NCBI RefSeq assembly: GCF_001278805.1
Contig: NZ_CP012602.1
Span: forward strand, 2,138,001 to 2,202,000
DNA: 64,000 bases
DNA from: Bacillus sp. FJAT-18017
GTDB lineage: Bacteria; Bacillota; Bacilli; Bacillales; Cytobacillaceae
Direction: 5' to 3'
Shown here: positions 46,860-56,175 of the stretch, one piece after another
Layout: each line of letters starts with the position of its first letter
Position numbering within the stretch: the stretch's first letter is position 1
Notes under the pieces: generated by a model
The model's database searches: none
What the model was told of the DNA's origin: nothing
Seen by the model: only the letters and a program-made list of their open reading frames with translations
Position numbers and translations under genes: made by a program

Positions 46860-47819
46860 ATGCAAAAGGAAGATGTTATTATTATCGGGGCTGGCCCCTG
46901 TGGTCTAGCAGCTGCCATATCGTTGAAGGAAGCAGGTAAAAATCCCCTTGTTATTGAAAAAGGGAATATAGTGAATGCGATCTATCATTATCCAACCCAT
47001 CAAACTTTTTTTAGTACAAGTGAAAAATTAGAAATTGGCGATGTCCCGTTCATTACGGAAAACTATAAGCCGGTCAGGCTTCAAGCACTGGTTTATTACA
47101 GGGAAGTTGTAAAGAGGAAGCAGCTAAGAATCAACTCCTTTGAAAGAGTTATGTCAATTACTCAAAGTGGAAGCGGATATTTAGTGAATACAGAGAAAGG
47201 GGTATACGATACGCCCAATGTTGTAATTGCCACTGGGTATTATGATAATCCTAACTTCATGGGTGTTCCTGGAGAAAATTTACCTAAGGTATTTCATTAC
47301 TTTAAGGAAGCACATCCATATTTTGATAAAGATGTATGTGTTATTGGCGGCAAGAATTCCAGTGTCGATGCAGCGATTGAACTGAATAAGGCTGGGGCAA
47401 GGGTAACAGTTTTATATAGGGGAAGTGAATATTCCACGAGCATCAAACCATGGATTCTCCCCGAATTTGATTCGCTTGTCAGGAATGGTTCAATCCGTCT
47501 TGAATTTAATGCGCATGTCAAGGAAATAACTGACAGGGAAGTCTATTTTGAAAAGGGTGGACAAGTCCATTCATTTCAGAATGATTATGTTTTTGCGATG
47601 ACAGGATATCGTCCCGATCATAACTTCTTAAAGGAAGTCGGTATTGAAATTGACTTCGAGACAGGAAGGCCAAAGTTCAATCCAGAAACGATGGAAACGA
47701 ATATGCCAGGAATCTTTATTGCTGGTGTAATCGCCGCCGGAAATAATGCCAACGAGATCTTTATCGAAAATGGCCGCTTCCATGGCGGCTTGATTGCAAA
47801 AGCCTTAACAAAAAATTAA
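46860..47819 (+). CDS. ypdA: YpdA/Bdr, bacillithiol disulfide reductase
   Basis: 319 residues, FAD/NADPH-dependent thioredoxin-reductase-like enzyme. FAD motif IIGAGPCGLAAAISL at the N-terminus and NADPH motif VIGGKNSSVDAAIEL mid-protein; no CxxC redox pair, but Cys in GPCG is retained, as in YpdA. It reduces bacillithiol disulfide. The ATG 9 nt after AGGAG is used in preference to 46851. Confidence 0.9.
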   Translation: MQKEDVIIIGAGPCGLAAAISLKEAGKNPLVIEKGNIVNAIYHYPTHQTFFSTSEKLEIGDVPFITENYKPVRLQALVYYREVVKRKQLRINSFERVMSITQSGSGYLVNTEKGVYDTPNVVIATGYYDNPNFMGVPGENLPKVFHYFKEAHPYFDKDVCVIGGKNSSVDAAIELNKAGARVTVLYRGSEYSTSIKPWILPEFDSLVRNGSIRLEFNAHVKEITDREVYFEKGGQVHSFQNDYVFAMTGYRPDHNFLKEVGIEIDFETGRPKFNPETMETNMPGIFIAGVIAAGNNANEIFIENGRFHGGLIAKALTKN

Positions 47820-47871
47820 ACACTTGAAGTAAAATCTAAGACAGTTCCTATAAAGGATGCAGGGTGATTCT

Positions 47872-48828
47872 ATGAGAAAAGTAGTATTGTTGACCACAGG
47901 CGGAACAATAGCCAGCAAACCCAATAAGGATTCAGGCAAATTGGCTTCAGGAGAAATGACAGGGGAAGAACTGGCCGCCCTTTGTAACCTGCCTGACGAT
48001 ATTGAAGTTATTGTTGAATCAGTTTTTCAAAAAGCTAGCATGCATATTACATTTGACGACTTGATTTACTTGAAGGGTAGAATTGACTATTACTTCCGGG
48101 ATGAAACGGTTTGGGGTGCGGTAGTAACACATGGTACGGATACAATGGAGGAAACGGCTTACTTTTTGGATCTAACTGTTGATGACGAACGACCTGTCAT
48201 TGTTACTGGGTCACAGCGGTCACCAGATGATTTGGGAAGTGATGTCTTTATTAACCTCAGGCATGCGATATATTCGGCCTGCTCGAAAGATTTACGAGGA
48301 ACGGGTGCTGTGGTTGTGTTTAATGAGCGGATATTTGCTGCCCGGTATGTTAAAAAAGAACATGCATCCAACATACAGGGATTTAGTGTTTTTGGTTTTG
48401 GTTATTTAGGTATTATTGATAATGATGAAGTTTCCGTTTATCAAAAACCGATCAGGCGTGAAGTCTATAACCTAAAAACAACCATTCCGCGTATAGAAAT
48501 AGTCAAATGCTACATGGGCGGAGATGGCATATTCATAAAAGCGGCTAGGGAAAGCGGAGTTAAAGGGATTGTGCTTGAAGGAGTCGGGCGCGGCCAAGTA
48601 TCTCCTTTAATGATGGAGGAAATTGAAAAGGCTATTGCTGAAGGTATTATTGTAGTAATTACCACCAGCGCTGAAGAAGGTGCGGTCTATACCACTTATG
48701 ACTATAAAGGGAGCGCATTTGACCTGTACAAAAAAGGTGCTATTTTAGGCAGTGACAATGATTCGAAAAAAGCCCGAATTAAGCTTGGAGTCGCACTTGC
48801 AAGCGGAAAAACAGAAGTACAGTTTTAA
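47872..48828 (+). CDS. ansA: L-asparaginase
   Basis: 318 residues; hydrolyses asparagine to aspartate and ammonia. TTGGTIAS contains the nucleophilic Thr and VTHGTDTMEETAYF the second Thr-Asp pair; the Lys in KCYMGGDG follows. No signal peptide, so a cytoplasmic type. GCAGGGTGATTCT precedes the ATG. It lies after ypdA with a 52-bp gap. Confidence 0.92.
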   Translation: MRKVVLLTTGGTIASKPNKDSGKLASGEMTGEELAALCNLPDDIEVIVESVFQKASMHITFDDLIYLKGRIDYYFRDETVWGAVVTHGTDTMEETAYFLDLTVDDERPVIVTGSQRSPDDLGSDVFINLRHAIYSACSKDLRGTGAVVVFNERIFAARYVKKEHASNIQGFSVFGFGYLGIIDNDEVSVYQKPIRREVYNLKTTIPRIEIVKCYMGGDGIFIKAARESGVKGIVLEGVGRGQVSPLMMEEIEKAIAEGIIVVITTSAEEGAVYTTYDYKGSAFDLYKKGAILGSDNDSKKARIKLGVALASGKTEVQF

Positions 48829-48993
48829 TTTTACACACTTTTTTATGTGGCAGTTAGAGATCTATAGTCTTGATCAACTTCAGGAAAAAAAGTTCCCATT
48901 TTCTTTCGGTACCGGCCGTGTTACCATGAAGGTAATGGAAAAATTCGTGAATTAGATCTTTATTCAACTCCTCGCAAAGAAAGGTGGCCGTGC

Positions 48994-49683
48994 ATGCTGG
49001 GGATCTTTTCTGCCGGGATTGCACCCGGCCTCGCATTACTAAGTTATTTCTATTTGAAGGATGAAGTGGAATCAGAGCCGCTTCCAGTGGTTATCAGGAC
49101 CTTTATCAATGGAGCTTTGCTTGTGTTTCCAATTATGTTCATACAGCATGTCCTAAATGCTGAGAATGTTATCAATTCAGGATGGGGAACAGCATTCCTT
49201 TCCTCTGGTCTTTTGGAGGAGTTCATGAAATGGTTCATTCTCTACTATGTTATCTACCGGCATATGGCTTTTGATGAGCCATTTGACGGAATCGTCTATG
49301 GTGCCGCGGTCTCCCTTGGTTTTGCCACCGTCGAAAATATTCTTTATTTAATTGGCAATGGTGTGGAGCATGCAATCGGCAGGGCGTTGCTTCCCGTCCC
49401 AAGCCATGCTCTTTTTGGGGTTATTATGGGATTTTATATAGGGAAAACCAAGTTCTCCAAAACAAAACAGAAATTATGGTTATTCTTTTCACTAGCATTG
49501 CCGGTCTTACTTCACGGGATTTATGACTATATATTAATCACTCAAGAAAACTGGATTTATATTATTATGCCATTTATGGCCTTCCTTTGGTGGTTTGCAA
49601 TAAGGAAGGTTAAGAAGGCACGCATCCTAAGCGCAGCCCATTTAGAAAGTAAATACCAGGCCCAAAACCCTCTCCACTCATAG
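48994..49683 (+). CDS. prsW: Intramembrane protease PrsW
   Basis: 229 residues, about eight membrane helices. The glutamate pair [11 protein letters not shown] and the later VPSHALFG and LLHGIYDY motifs match PrsW (CPBP-like clan). In B. subtilis PrsW makes the first cut in the anti-sigma-W factor RsiW. AAAGGTGGCCGTGC precedes the ATG. Confidence 0.9.
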   Translation: MLGIFSAGIAPGLALLSYFYLKDEVESEPLPVVIRTFINGALLVFPIMFIQHVLNAENVINSGWGTAFLSSGLLEEFMKWFILYYVIYRHMAFDEPFDGIVYGAAVSLGFATVENILYLIGNGVEHAIGRALLPVPSHALFGVIMGFYIGKTKFSKTKQKLWLFFSLALPVLLHGIYDYILITQENWIYIIMPFMAFLWWFAIRKVKKARILSAAHLESKYQAQNPLHS

Positions 49684-49698
49684 TGAAGAGGGTTTTAC
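49664..49698. terminator. prsW terminator
   Basis: AAAACCCTCT and AGAGGGTTTT pair across the prsW stop codon; the T-run is short. Confidence 0.6.
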
Positions 49699-49800
49699 AT
49701 TTTTATTGGTACCTTCCAAACCTCCACTTCAATGAATAAAACCGGCAGTAATACAAAAAATAAACTCAATATAGAAGAAATGGAATTGGAGGTACAACTT

Positions 49801-50541
49801 ATGAAAAGGAAGTGGAGGGCATTTCCAAAATGCCTTTTGGTTATGTTGTTATGCCTTCCTGTGCTTTTTGGGCCAGGAGAAAAAGCAGAGGCGTTCAGCA
49901 ATCAGGTCATTCAGCATGGTGCGATTGGAGAGGATGTGATTGAGCTCCAATCAAGGCTGAAATACATTGGATTTTACACGGGGAAGATAGATGGGGTTTT
50001 TGGCTGGAGGACCTATTGGGCTCTAAGGAATTTCCAATATGAATTTGGATTGCCTATAGACGGTATCGCAGGCAAGGACACTAAGGCAAAGCTTGTAAAA
50101 ACAACAAAGTATAACGCCAAAGGTGCAGGCGGGAAAAATACATCCGCACCCGCCAAGCCTACTGCAACAAATGTTCCAAACGGCTTTTCGCAAAATGATA
50201 TTAAACTCATGTCAAACGCGGTTTATGGAGAAGCGAGAGGGGAGCCTTATGAAGGCCAGGTTGCAGTTGCGGCGGTCATTCTCAACAGGCTTGAAAGCTC
50301 AACTTTTCCAGATACCATTTCAGGAGTTATTTTTGAACCACTCGCGTTTACCGCTGTAGCGGATGGACAAATTTGGCTTACACCGAATGATACGGCAAGA
50401 AAAGCTGTAATGGATGCGATCAATGGCTGGGATCCTACGGGGAATGCAACATATTACTTCAATCCCGAAACAGCAACTAGCAAATGGATTTGGTCAAGGC
50501 CCCAAATCAAAAGGATTGGCAAGCATATATTCTGTAAATAA
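49801..50541 (+). CDS. sleB: Spore cortex-lytic enzyme SleB
   Basis: 246 residues. Signal peptide ending KAEAF, a peptidoglycan-binding domain (about 35-95; GEDVIELQSRLKYIGFYTGK), a linker rich in Ala/Thr/Lys, and the Hydrolase_2 lytic transglycosylase domain from about residue 140 (NAVYGEARGEPYEGQVAVAA). It breaks down cortex during germination. The ATG after GGAGGTACAACTT is used; the frame is open 23 codons upstream. YpeB follows 12 bp on. Confidence 0.94.
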   Translation: MKRKWRAFPKCLLVMLLCLPVLFGPGEKAEAFSNQVIQHGAIGEDVIELQSRLKYIGFYTGKIDGVFGWRTYWALRNFQYEFGLPIDGIAGKDTKAKLVKTTKYNAKGAGGKNTSAPAKPTATNVPNGFSQNDIKLMSNAVYGEARGEPYEGQVAVAAVILNRLESSTFPDTISGVIFEPLAFTAVADGQIWLTPNDTARKAVMDAINGWDPTGNATYYFNPETATSKWIWSRPQIKRIGKHIFCK

Positions 50542-50553
50542 GCGGGTGAAGAA

Positions 50554-51903
50554 ATGGTTAGAAACGTGATAATCGTAATCCTTGTAATTGCCCTAGCTGG
50601 AACCGGCTACTGGGGTTATCAGGAACATAAAGAAAAGACAGCAGTACTGATTAACGCTGAAAACACCTATCAGAAGTCGTTTCATGAACTTACCTATGAA
50701 ATCGATTTACTTCACGATGAGATAGGATCAACGCTAGCAATGAATTCCCGTAAGTCATTATCTCCTTCTCTGGCTGAAGTATGGAGAATTACGGCTGAAG
50801 CCCGCCAGAATGTGGGGCAACTTCCCTTGGCGCTGCTTCCATTCAATAAGACAGAGGAATTCCTTGCTAATGTAGGTAACTTTAGTTACAAGGCAGCTGT
50901 AAGAGATTTGGAAAAAGAACCTTTAACCGATACAGAATATAAAGCCCTTGAAAACTTGTATAAGGAGGCAGGCGACGTCCAAGAGGATTTACGCAAAGTT
51001 CAGCATATGGTCCTGAAAAATAATCTTCGCTGGATGGATGTAGAGCTTGCACTGGCTTCCGGAAAGGAAAACGGGGACAATACCATTATTGATGGATTTA
51101 AAACGGTTGAAAAAACAGTCTCCGGTTATGATGAAACTGATTTTGGGCCAGGTTTTGTTGATATGAAGAAAAATGATGCTAACTTTAATAATCTTCCTGG
51201 CAAAAAAATCACAAAAAAAGAAGCGGTCTCTATTGCAAAAAAATACATCGGATTTGATGGGAATGCTAAAACAAAGGTGACGGATAATGGTAAAGGGTCT
51301 GATTACGGTTTTTACTCCGTTACCGTAAACAATCAGGATACCGGAATGGAAGCGATGATGGATATTACTCAGAAAGGCGGGTATCCAATTTGGTTCTTAA
51401 ATAATAGGCCAGTTAATAAGGCATCCATTTCCTTAAATGATGCTGGCAATAGGGCACTCGCATTTCTCAAGGAAAATGGTTTTGCTTCAATGGAACTATT
51501 TGAAAGTGCCCAATACGATTCTGTTGGCGTTTTTACATTTGTTACTAAAATAGATGACATTAGAGTTTATCCCGACTCGGTTAAAGTGAAAATTGCCCTG
51601 GACGATGGCACGCCTGTCGGATTATCTGCTGAAGATTATTGGAAGAACCATAAGAATCGAAAGCCTGAAAAACCAGCACTGCCTCTTGCGGAAGCCAGGA
51701 AGAAAATCAATCCAAAGCTAACAGTTATGGAGGAACGGCAGGCAATCATTGTCAATGATGTTAGACAAGAAGTACTTTGTTATGAATTCCTTGGTACCCT
51801 TGGTGATGATTCATACCGGATTTACATTAATGCAATGAATGGGGATGAGGAGAAGATTGACAAACTGAAAGAAGCCGAAGAATTATACGAAGATGCTTTA
51901 TAG
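50554..51903 (+). CDS. ypeB: Germination protein YpeB
   Basis: 449 residues. N-terminal membrane anchor (residues 3-22), a helical region with AEVWRITAEARQNVGQLPL, and three PepSY-like domains in the C-terminal half. It stabilises and localises SleB in the dormant spore. Co-transcribed with sleB. In B. subtilis ypfA comes next; here that gene is missing and a family D RNA occupies the space. Confidence 0.93.
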   Translation: MVRNVIIVILVIALAGTGYWGYQEHKEKTAVLINAENTYQKSFHELTYEIDLLHDEIGSTLAMNSRKSLSPSLAEVWRITAEARQNVGQLPLALLPFNKTEEFLANVGNFSYKAAVRDLEKEPLTDTEYKALENLYKEAGDVQEDLRKVQHMVLKNNLRWMDVELALASGKENGDNTIIDGFKTVEKTVSGYDETDFGPGFVDMKKNDANFNNLPGKKITKKEAVSIAKKYIGFDGNAKTKVTDNGKGSDYGFYSVTVNNQDTGMEAMMDITQKGGYPIWFLNNRPVNKASISLNDAGNRALAFLKENGFASMELFESAQYDSVGVFTFVTKIDDIRVYPDSVKVKIALDDGTPVGLSAEDYWKNHKNRKPEKPALPLAEARKKINPKLTVMEERQAIIVNDVRQEVLCYEFLGTLGDDSYRIYINAMNGDEEKIDKLKEAEELYEDAL

Positions 51904-51956
51904 CTTTCTCAACACCCTGTTTTAAAAATGCGGCTGTGGACGATACTGTAGGTAAA

Positions 51957-52155
51957 TTTTATCCCACTCTTAACCGGCAGTAAGACCCCCACCTTAAGAT
52001 TCAAAGGAAGCGAAGAAGATAGGTGGGGGATCAACTGCCCGTAAAAGTCCGATTGGTGAATTAAAGTGAAACTTGCCGCAGTGCCCTTCAGCGGCTTAGT
52101 TGAACCAATCGGGCTCCGCGCGGCTATCCATCAGTGTGGGATGAGGAAAACCCTT
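51957..52155 (+). ncRNA. Candidate structured RNA, family D, copy 2
   Basis: Nearly identical to the 36.0 kb copy from TTTTATCCCACTC to GGGATGAGGAAAACCC. The first loop (CAAAGGAAGCGAAGAAG) is longer by a few bases; other differences fall mainly at CCGGCAG for CGGGCAG, GCAGTG for GCTGTG and CCAATCGG for CCAATTGG. The last turns a G-U pair with CCGATTGG into G-C. It lies between ypeB and ypfB, same strand. Confidence 0.6.
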
Positions 52156-52174
52156 TATTGAAAAGAGAGGTGCC

Positions 52175-52354
52175 ATGAAAACCGTTGAACGTATCCTCTT
52201 GAAAATTGCCGTTATTCAGTTTCTGTTTTTACTTTTGTCCCAGTTGATTTTTCATTGGTATGGTCTTTTGCCTGGGGTGCTTCCAATATCAAAATATGAA
52301 GGGACAGAGGCCGGAACCTATTCGGAATTTCTGCAAACCTTTCAAGGAGAGTAG
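52175..52354 (+). CDS. ypfB: YpfB family small membrane protein (DUF5359)
   Basis: 59 residues: a short basic N-terminus, one membrane helix (IAVIQFLFLLLSQLIFHWYG) and a tail with ISKYEG. GAGAGGTGCC precedes the ATG. The protein matches the small YpfB of B. subtilis, which sits directly before cmk. Function unknown. A terminator begins at its stop codon, separating it from cmk. Confidence 0.8.
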   Translation: MKTVERILLKIAVIQFLFLLLSQLIFHWYGLLPGVLPISKYEGTEAGTYSEFLQTFQGE

Positions 52355-52379
52355 GGCAGGATATTCCTGCCCTTCTTTT
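52353..52379 (+). terminator. ypfB terminator
   Basis: GGGCAGG and CCTGCCC pair around ATATT and are followed by TTCTTTT. Confidence 0.8.
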
Positions 52380-52423
52380 GTTATTTAATTTAATTTATAT
52401 AGGCTAAATTATGTTTAAAAGTA

Positions 52424-52432
52424 TGGTAAAAT
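52424..52432 (+). promoter_or_regulatory. Extended -10 promoter of the cmk leader
   Basis: TGGTAAAAT is an extended -10 lying between the ypfB terminator and the structured leader. The -35 is weak. Confidence 0.4.
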
Positions 52433-52461
52433 AAATAATTGTCAGCAAGTACTATAATAAG

Positions 52462-52650
52462 ATGAACTAAGTCATTGGAAGCCCTGGAGAGCTGCTGCCC
52501 GGGAAGTATGTAACCGCCTTGGTTAGCCCCCAGATAAGCGCAGTAGGGCATGAAGGAAAGCCATTCTTTACTTCACTTAAGGGTGGATGCGTTCTTCACG
52601 GACTAGGTGCTAAAAGAACTCTCGGGCGCCATAGCACTTCAAGCGAAATT
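52462..52650 (+). promoter_or_regulatory. Structured leader before cmk, M-box-like
   Basis: GAGCTGCTGCCC, then CCGCCTTGG, then TGGATGC followed after 16 bases by GTGCTAAA, parallel the conserved words of the Mg2+-sensing M-box (CGCTGCTGCCC, GACGCCAATGGG, TGGATGC...GTGCTAAAG) in order. Local hairpins are AACC-GCCTT-GGTT, TGAAGGAAAG/CTTTACTTCA and GTTCTT/AAGAAC. No terminator with a T-run follows, so any control would act on translation or be absent. It may instead be an independent small RNA. Confidence 0.45.
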
Positions 52651-52712
52651 AACTGGTAAAACTAAAAGTTCATCTTTTATAAATGAGTAATGGAAAAGGT
52701 ACAGGAGGATTT

Positions 52713-53390
52713 ATGGAAACGAAAATTTCAATCGCAATTGATGGCCCTGCAGCGGCAGGTAAAAGTACAGTAGCTAAAATACTGGCTGAAAGGCTCTCTT
52801 ATATTTATATTGATACTGGAGCGATGTATAGGGCTCTTACCTATAAAGCACTGAAAAATGGGGTTGACCTCGAAAATGAAGAAAGCTTAATTGATATGCT
52901 GCTTAGCTCAACTATTGAGCTTTTTCCTTCAGAAAAAGGGCAGCTCGTATTTCTTGATAAGCAAGAGGTAACCTCTGATATACGAACTTCAGAAGTTACC
53001 AACTCGGTATCCATTGTGTCGAGGCATCGCAAGGTTAGGGAAGAAATGGTACGGAGACAGCAGCAATTCGCTGAAAATGGCGGCGTTGTTATGGATGGCA
53101 GAGACATTGGCACACATGTCCTTCCAAATGCAGAAGTAAAGGTGTTTTTACTTGCCAGTGTTGAGGAACGGGCTTCAAGAAGGCATTCCGAGAATCTATT
53201 AAAAGGTTTTGAATCAGATCTCGAAACGCTCAAAAGAGAAATTGCGGCAAGGGATAAACTTGATTCGGAACGGGAAGTCGCACCGTTAGTCAAAGCTGCA
53301 GATGCAGTTGAAATTGATACAACATCCCTTTCGATTGAAGAAGTTGCTGACTCGATAATGTCATTAGTGAAGGAAAGAGTGGGAAAATAA
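52713..53390 (+). CDS. cmk: Cytidylate kinase
   Basis: 225 residues; phosphorylates CMP and dCMP. P-loop [26 protein letters not shown], and the LID region [33 protein letters not shown] precedes the ATG; an earlier in-frame ATG (52683) has no site. The stop overlaps the plsC ATG by one base. Confidence 0.95.
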   Translation: METKISIAIDGPAAAGKSTVAKILAERLSYIYIDTGAMYRALTYKALKNGVDLENEESLIDMLLSSTIELFPSEKGQLVFLDKQEVTSDIRTSEVTNSVSIVSRHRKVREEMVRRQQQFAENGGVVMDGRDIGTHVLPNAEVKVFLLASVEERASRRHSENLLKGFESDLETLKREIAARDKLDSEREVAPLVKAADAVEIDTTSLSIEEVADSIMSLVKERVGK

Positions 53391-53983
53391 TGGCGTTCTA
53401 TGATTTTGCAAAAAACGTTGTCAAGCTAGCCCTTAAGCCTGTATATAGGTATGAAATAATTGGCCAGGAGAATGTACCTAAGGATGGCGGAGTCCTCTTA
53501 TGTTCAAATCATATCGAGAATTTTGACCCCCTATTGGTTGGAATCACCACCAAACGCCCGGTTCATTTTATGGCCAAGGAAGAGATTTTTAAAGTGCCAG
53601 TGCTGAAGAATGTCGTGCTAATGTGCAACGCTTTTCCTGTGAAACGGGGAATGAGTGACCGGGAAGCATTAAGAAAAGGATTAAATGTTTTAAAGGAAGG
53701 AAAGGTTTTAGGTTTGTTTCCAGAGGGAACTAGAAGCAAGACGGGGGAATTGGGCAAGGGTCTGGCAGGTGCCGGATTTTTCGCACTCCGTTCAAGTGCG
53801 CATGTAGTTCCATGCGCCATCATCGGCCCCTATAAGGCTTTTTCCAAATTAAAAGTCGTTTATGGCAAGCCAATTGATATGGAAAAAGTAAGAATGGAAA
53901 AGGCTTCTGCCGATGTTGTAACTGAATTAATCATGTCGGAAATACGTAAACTTATTGATGAACACAAAGGTGTTTCCGCTTGA
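53390..53983 (+). CDS. plsC: 1-acyl-sn-glycerol-3-phosphate acyltransferase
   Basis: 197 residues. The acyltransferase motifs are NHIENFDP (HX4D), FPVKRG, FPEGTRSK and VVPCAI. It makes phosphatidic acid at the inner face of the membrane. It is fused translationally to cmk by the one-base overlap and followed by the S1-type gene. Confidence 0.92.
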   Translation: MAFYDFAKNVVKLALKPVYRYEIIGQENVPKDGGVLLCSNHIENFDPLLVGITTKRPVHFMAKEEIFKVPVLKNVVLMCNAFPVKRGMSDREALRKGLNVLKEGKVLGLFPEGTRSKTGELGKGLAGAGFFALRSSAHVVPCAIIGPYKAFSKLKVVYGKPIDMEKVRMEKASADVVTELIMSEIRKLIDEHKGVSA

Positions 53984-54129
53984 CAAAAAAGTCCTTTTGT
54001 AAGAAGTTATTAAAAAAGGATATTTTTTAGAATATTCGATAGAATTGCAGCCGAAGATGCGTGCTGTGTATCTGCATGGCTCTGCATCTGTATTTCAAAT
54101 GGGCAGCCAATGGTTAAGGAGGAGTACAT

Positions 54130-55269
54130 ATGTCGGAAGATATGAATCAGATTGAAGTAGGATCTTTTGAGATCGGGGATCGCGTGACTGGGCAAGTGAC
54201 TAAGGTTGAGGAAAAACAAGTTCTCGTAGACATCCAGAACAGCAAACTTGACGGAATCATTCCTATTAGCGAATTGTCCAGCATCCATATTGAAAAAGCA
54301 TCGGATGCTGTTGCCGAAGGCGATACACTTGAACTGGAGGTCCTTAAAGTTGAAGAAGAGGCCCTTATCCTTTCCAAGCGCAAGGTAGATGCTGTCAAAG
54401 CGTGGGACGAGCTTGAACAGAAATTCCAAAGCGGCGAAGTCTTCACCGCTGAGGTAAAGGATGTTGTAAAGGGCGGCCTCGTAGTTGACCTGGGAGTCCG
54501 TGGATTTGTACCTGCATCCCTGGTTGAAGCTTACTTTGTAGAAGACTTCTCCGACTATAAAGGGAGGGAGCTGTCCTTTAAGATTGTCGAGCTTGATAAG
54601 GAAAAGAACAGGCTCATCCTATCCCACCGTGCCGTGGTTGAAGAGGAAAAAGGCAAAAAGAAACAAGGCTTGCTGGAAAACCTCCAGCCTGGTCAAGTAA
54701 TCGAAGGAACAGTTCAAAGGATTACTGACTTTGGCGCGTTTGTAGATATTGGTGGAATCGACGGTCTTGTCCATATTTCCCAGCTTTCGCATGAACATGT
54801 TGAAAAACCAGGCGATGTTGTTGAGGAAGGGCAACAGGTACAAGTGAAAGTCCTAAGTGTAGACAGGGATAATGAAAGAATTTCTTTATCAATTAAAGAA
54901 ACTCTTCCAGGGCCATGGTCAAATATCGCTGAGAAGGCTGCTAAAGGAAGCGTCCTAACTGGCACCGTCCGCAGAATTGTATCGTATGGAGCTTTTGTTG
55001 AAGTCTTCCCTGGTGTTGAAGGGCTTGTGCATATTTCCCAGATTGCACACAAGCACATTGCAACTCCTCATGAGGCTTTAAAAGAAGGCCAGGAAGTACA
55101 AGTAAAAGTTCTGGAAGTCAGTGAGAATGATCAGCGGCTCAGCTTAAGCATTAAGGATTTACTGGAAAAGGATTACGAGGAAAATACCGACTATGAATTG
55201 CCAGAGGAATCAAAAGGCTTCCAGCTTAGCGAACTGCTCGGTGACAAGCTCAAAAATCTTAAAAAATAA
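54130..55269 (+). CDS. rpsA: S1 RNA-binding domain protein YpfD (30S ribosomal protein S1 homolog)
   Basis: 379 residues with four S1 (OB-fold) repeats: starts near residues 15, 100, 188 and 273. The third (GQVIEGTVQRITDFGAFVDI) and fourth (GSVLTGTVRRIVSYGAFVEV) are the best conserved. Firmicute S1-like proteins have fewer repeats than the six of E. coli S1 and are dispensable in B. subtilis. AAGGAGGAGTACAT precedes the ATG. Confidence 0.92.
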   Translation: MSEDMNQIEVGSFEIGDRVTGQVTKVEEKQVLVDIQNSKLDGIIPISELSSIHIEKASDAVAEGDTLELEVLKVEEEALILSKRKVDAVKAWDELEQKFQSGEVFTAEVKDVVKGGLVVDLGVRGFVPASLVEAYFVEDFSDYKGRELSFKIVELDKEKNRLILSHRAVVEEEKGKKKQGLLENLQPGQVIEGTVQRITDFGAFVDIGGIDGLVHISQLSHEHVEKPGDVVEEGQQVQVKVLSVDRDNERISLSIKETLPGPWSNIAEKAAKGSVLTGTVRRIVSYGAFVEVFPGVEGLVHISQIAHKHIATPHEALKEGQEVQVKVLEVSENDQRLSLSIKDLLEKDYEENTDYELPEESKGFQLSELLGDKLKNLKK

Positions 55270-55282
55270 TAAGATTCATTTT

Positions 55283-55316
55283 AAAGGCCTCTGCTATCGC
55301 GGAGGCCTTTTATTTT
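55283..55316. terminator. Bidirectional terminator between rpsA and ypzI
   Basis: AAAGGCCTCTGC and GCGGAGGCCTTT pair around TATC, with T-rich sequence after it on the plus strand and an A/T-rich run on the other. Confidence 0.85.
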
Positions 55317-55319
55317 ACA

Positions 55320-55457
55320 TCATTTCTTGTAATTCATCTTCCTTGCTTCCTCGGGTGTTTGAAGCCCTGTAGCACCTGGGTAACCTAAATCCTGATCACG
55401 GTCTGATTCGACTCTGCCGCTTTCCCTCAGCTTTTTTTCCTGCCTGTCCTTTCCCAT
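55320..55457 (-). CDS. ypzI: YpzI family small protein, 45 residues
   Basis: Reads MGKDRQEKKLRESGRVESDR, then a Gly/Pro-rich stretch and TPEEARKM. It is hydrophilic and charged, and resembles YpzI of B. subtilis in sequence and in position near yphA and der. GGAGGTGTGAATT precedes the ATG on the minus strand. Too short for many gene callers. Function unknown. Confidence 0.8.
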   Translation of the reverse strand: MGKDRQEKKLRESGRVESDRDQDLGYPGATGLQTPEEARKMNYKK

Positions 55458-55563
55458 AATTCACACCTCCTTATTGTTAAAATGAATCATTAAACAAAGA
55501 TTATTCTTCGGGTATGAAAGTACATAGTACCTGCCGATAATGGGAATGTTAGGAGGAGGATAT

Positions 55564-56175
55564 ATGGCAGGTCTTTTGTTTTATCTAACTGCATGGTGTC
55601 TATGGATTTATTCAACCTTTTTTCTTGAACGTAAATCGCCCCAAAGGCTGGGCATAGCTATCGCTATTCTGGCAGTCATTATTCTTGCGCCTTACCAAGT
55701 GCAGGTAATGAGCCTAAATATTAACATTGGCTCTCTGTTGCTCTTTTTCTACTCACTTTCTTTTTTAAGAGGAGAAAAGGTGTCAGACATTGCATATTTT
55801 TATGTCTGCTCATTAATACTCTCGATTGCATACGGTGTCATTCAGATGTTTTTCCTTTTTGACCCGGTTATCTTTTTTGTTGATAAAGATATTCTTTCTG
55901 CTTTTATCATGGGAATCCTCGCAATTTTCTTAAGAAACTCGCTCGCAAAACGTTTCCTTTTAGTTTTATTTGCATCATTGCAAGGCGAATTCCTCACTTC
56001 AATTGTTCTTGTGCAGTTTGGATTTCCGTATGAGGCTGGCGGGTACGTTTTTTTGGATTATACCGCCACAGCAGGTTTATTGATCATTTTTTGGAGTGCT
56101 TTCGAAACAACTGCTTCTATCTTAGGAACTATTTTTAAACCAATTGAAAGGGGCAATAAGCTTCCTCATGACTGA
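55564..56175 (+). CDS. yphA: YphA family membrane protein
   Basis: 203 residues, about six membrane helices. Not assigned a function; matches YphA in placement between the S1-type gene and the YIEGIA gene. AGGAGGAGGATAT precedes the ATG at ideal spacing; a frame open eight codons earlier lacks a site. The C-terminus overlaps the next gene by eight bases. Confidence 0.78.
   Translation: MAGLLFYLTAWCLWIYSTFFLERKSPQRLGIAIAILAVIILAPYQVQVMSLNINIGSLLLFFYSLSFLRGEKVSDIAYFYVCSLILSIAYGVIQMFFLFDPVIFFVDKDILSAFIMGILAIFLRNSLAKRFLLVLFASLQGEFLTSIVLVQFGFPYEAGGYVFLDYTATAGLLIIFWSAFETTASILGTIFKPIERGNKLPHD

Noticed and set aside
48846..48955. 36-codon frame between ansA and prsW ([12 protein letters not shown]...)
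   Set aside because: No Shine-Dalgarno sequence precedes the ATG and I recognise no family; it could be a real small gene but is not supported here.
52427..52650. Reading of the cmk leader as a T-box (GGGTGGATGCG resembles GGGTGGTACCGCG)
   Set aside because: No stem I or AGTA/GAAC landmarks of a T-box and no following terminator; cmk is not an amino acid gene.
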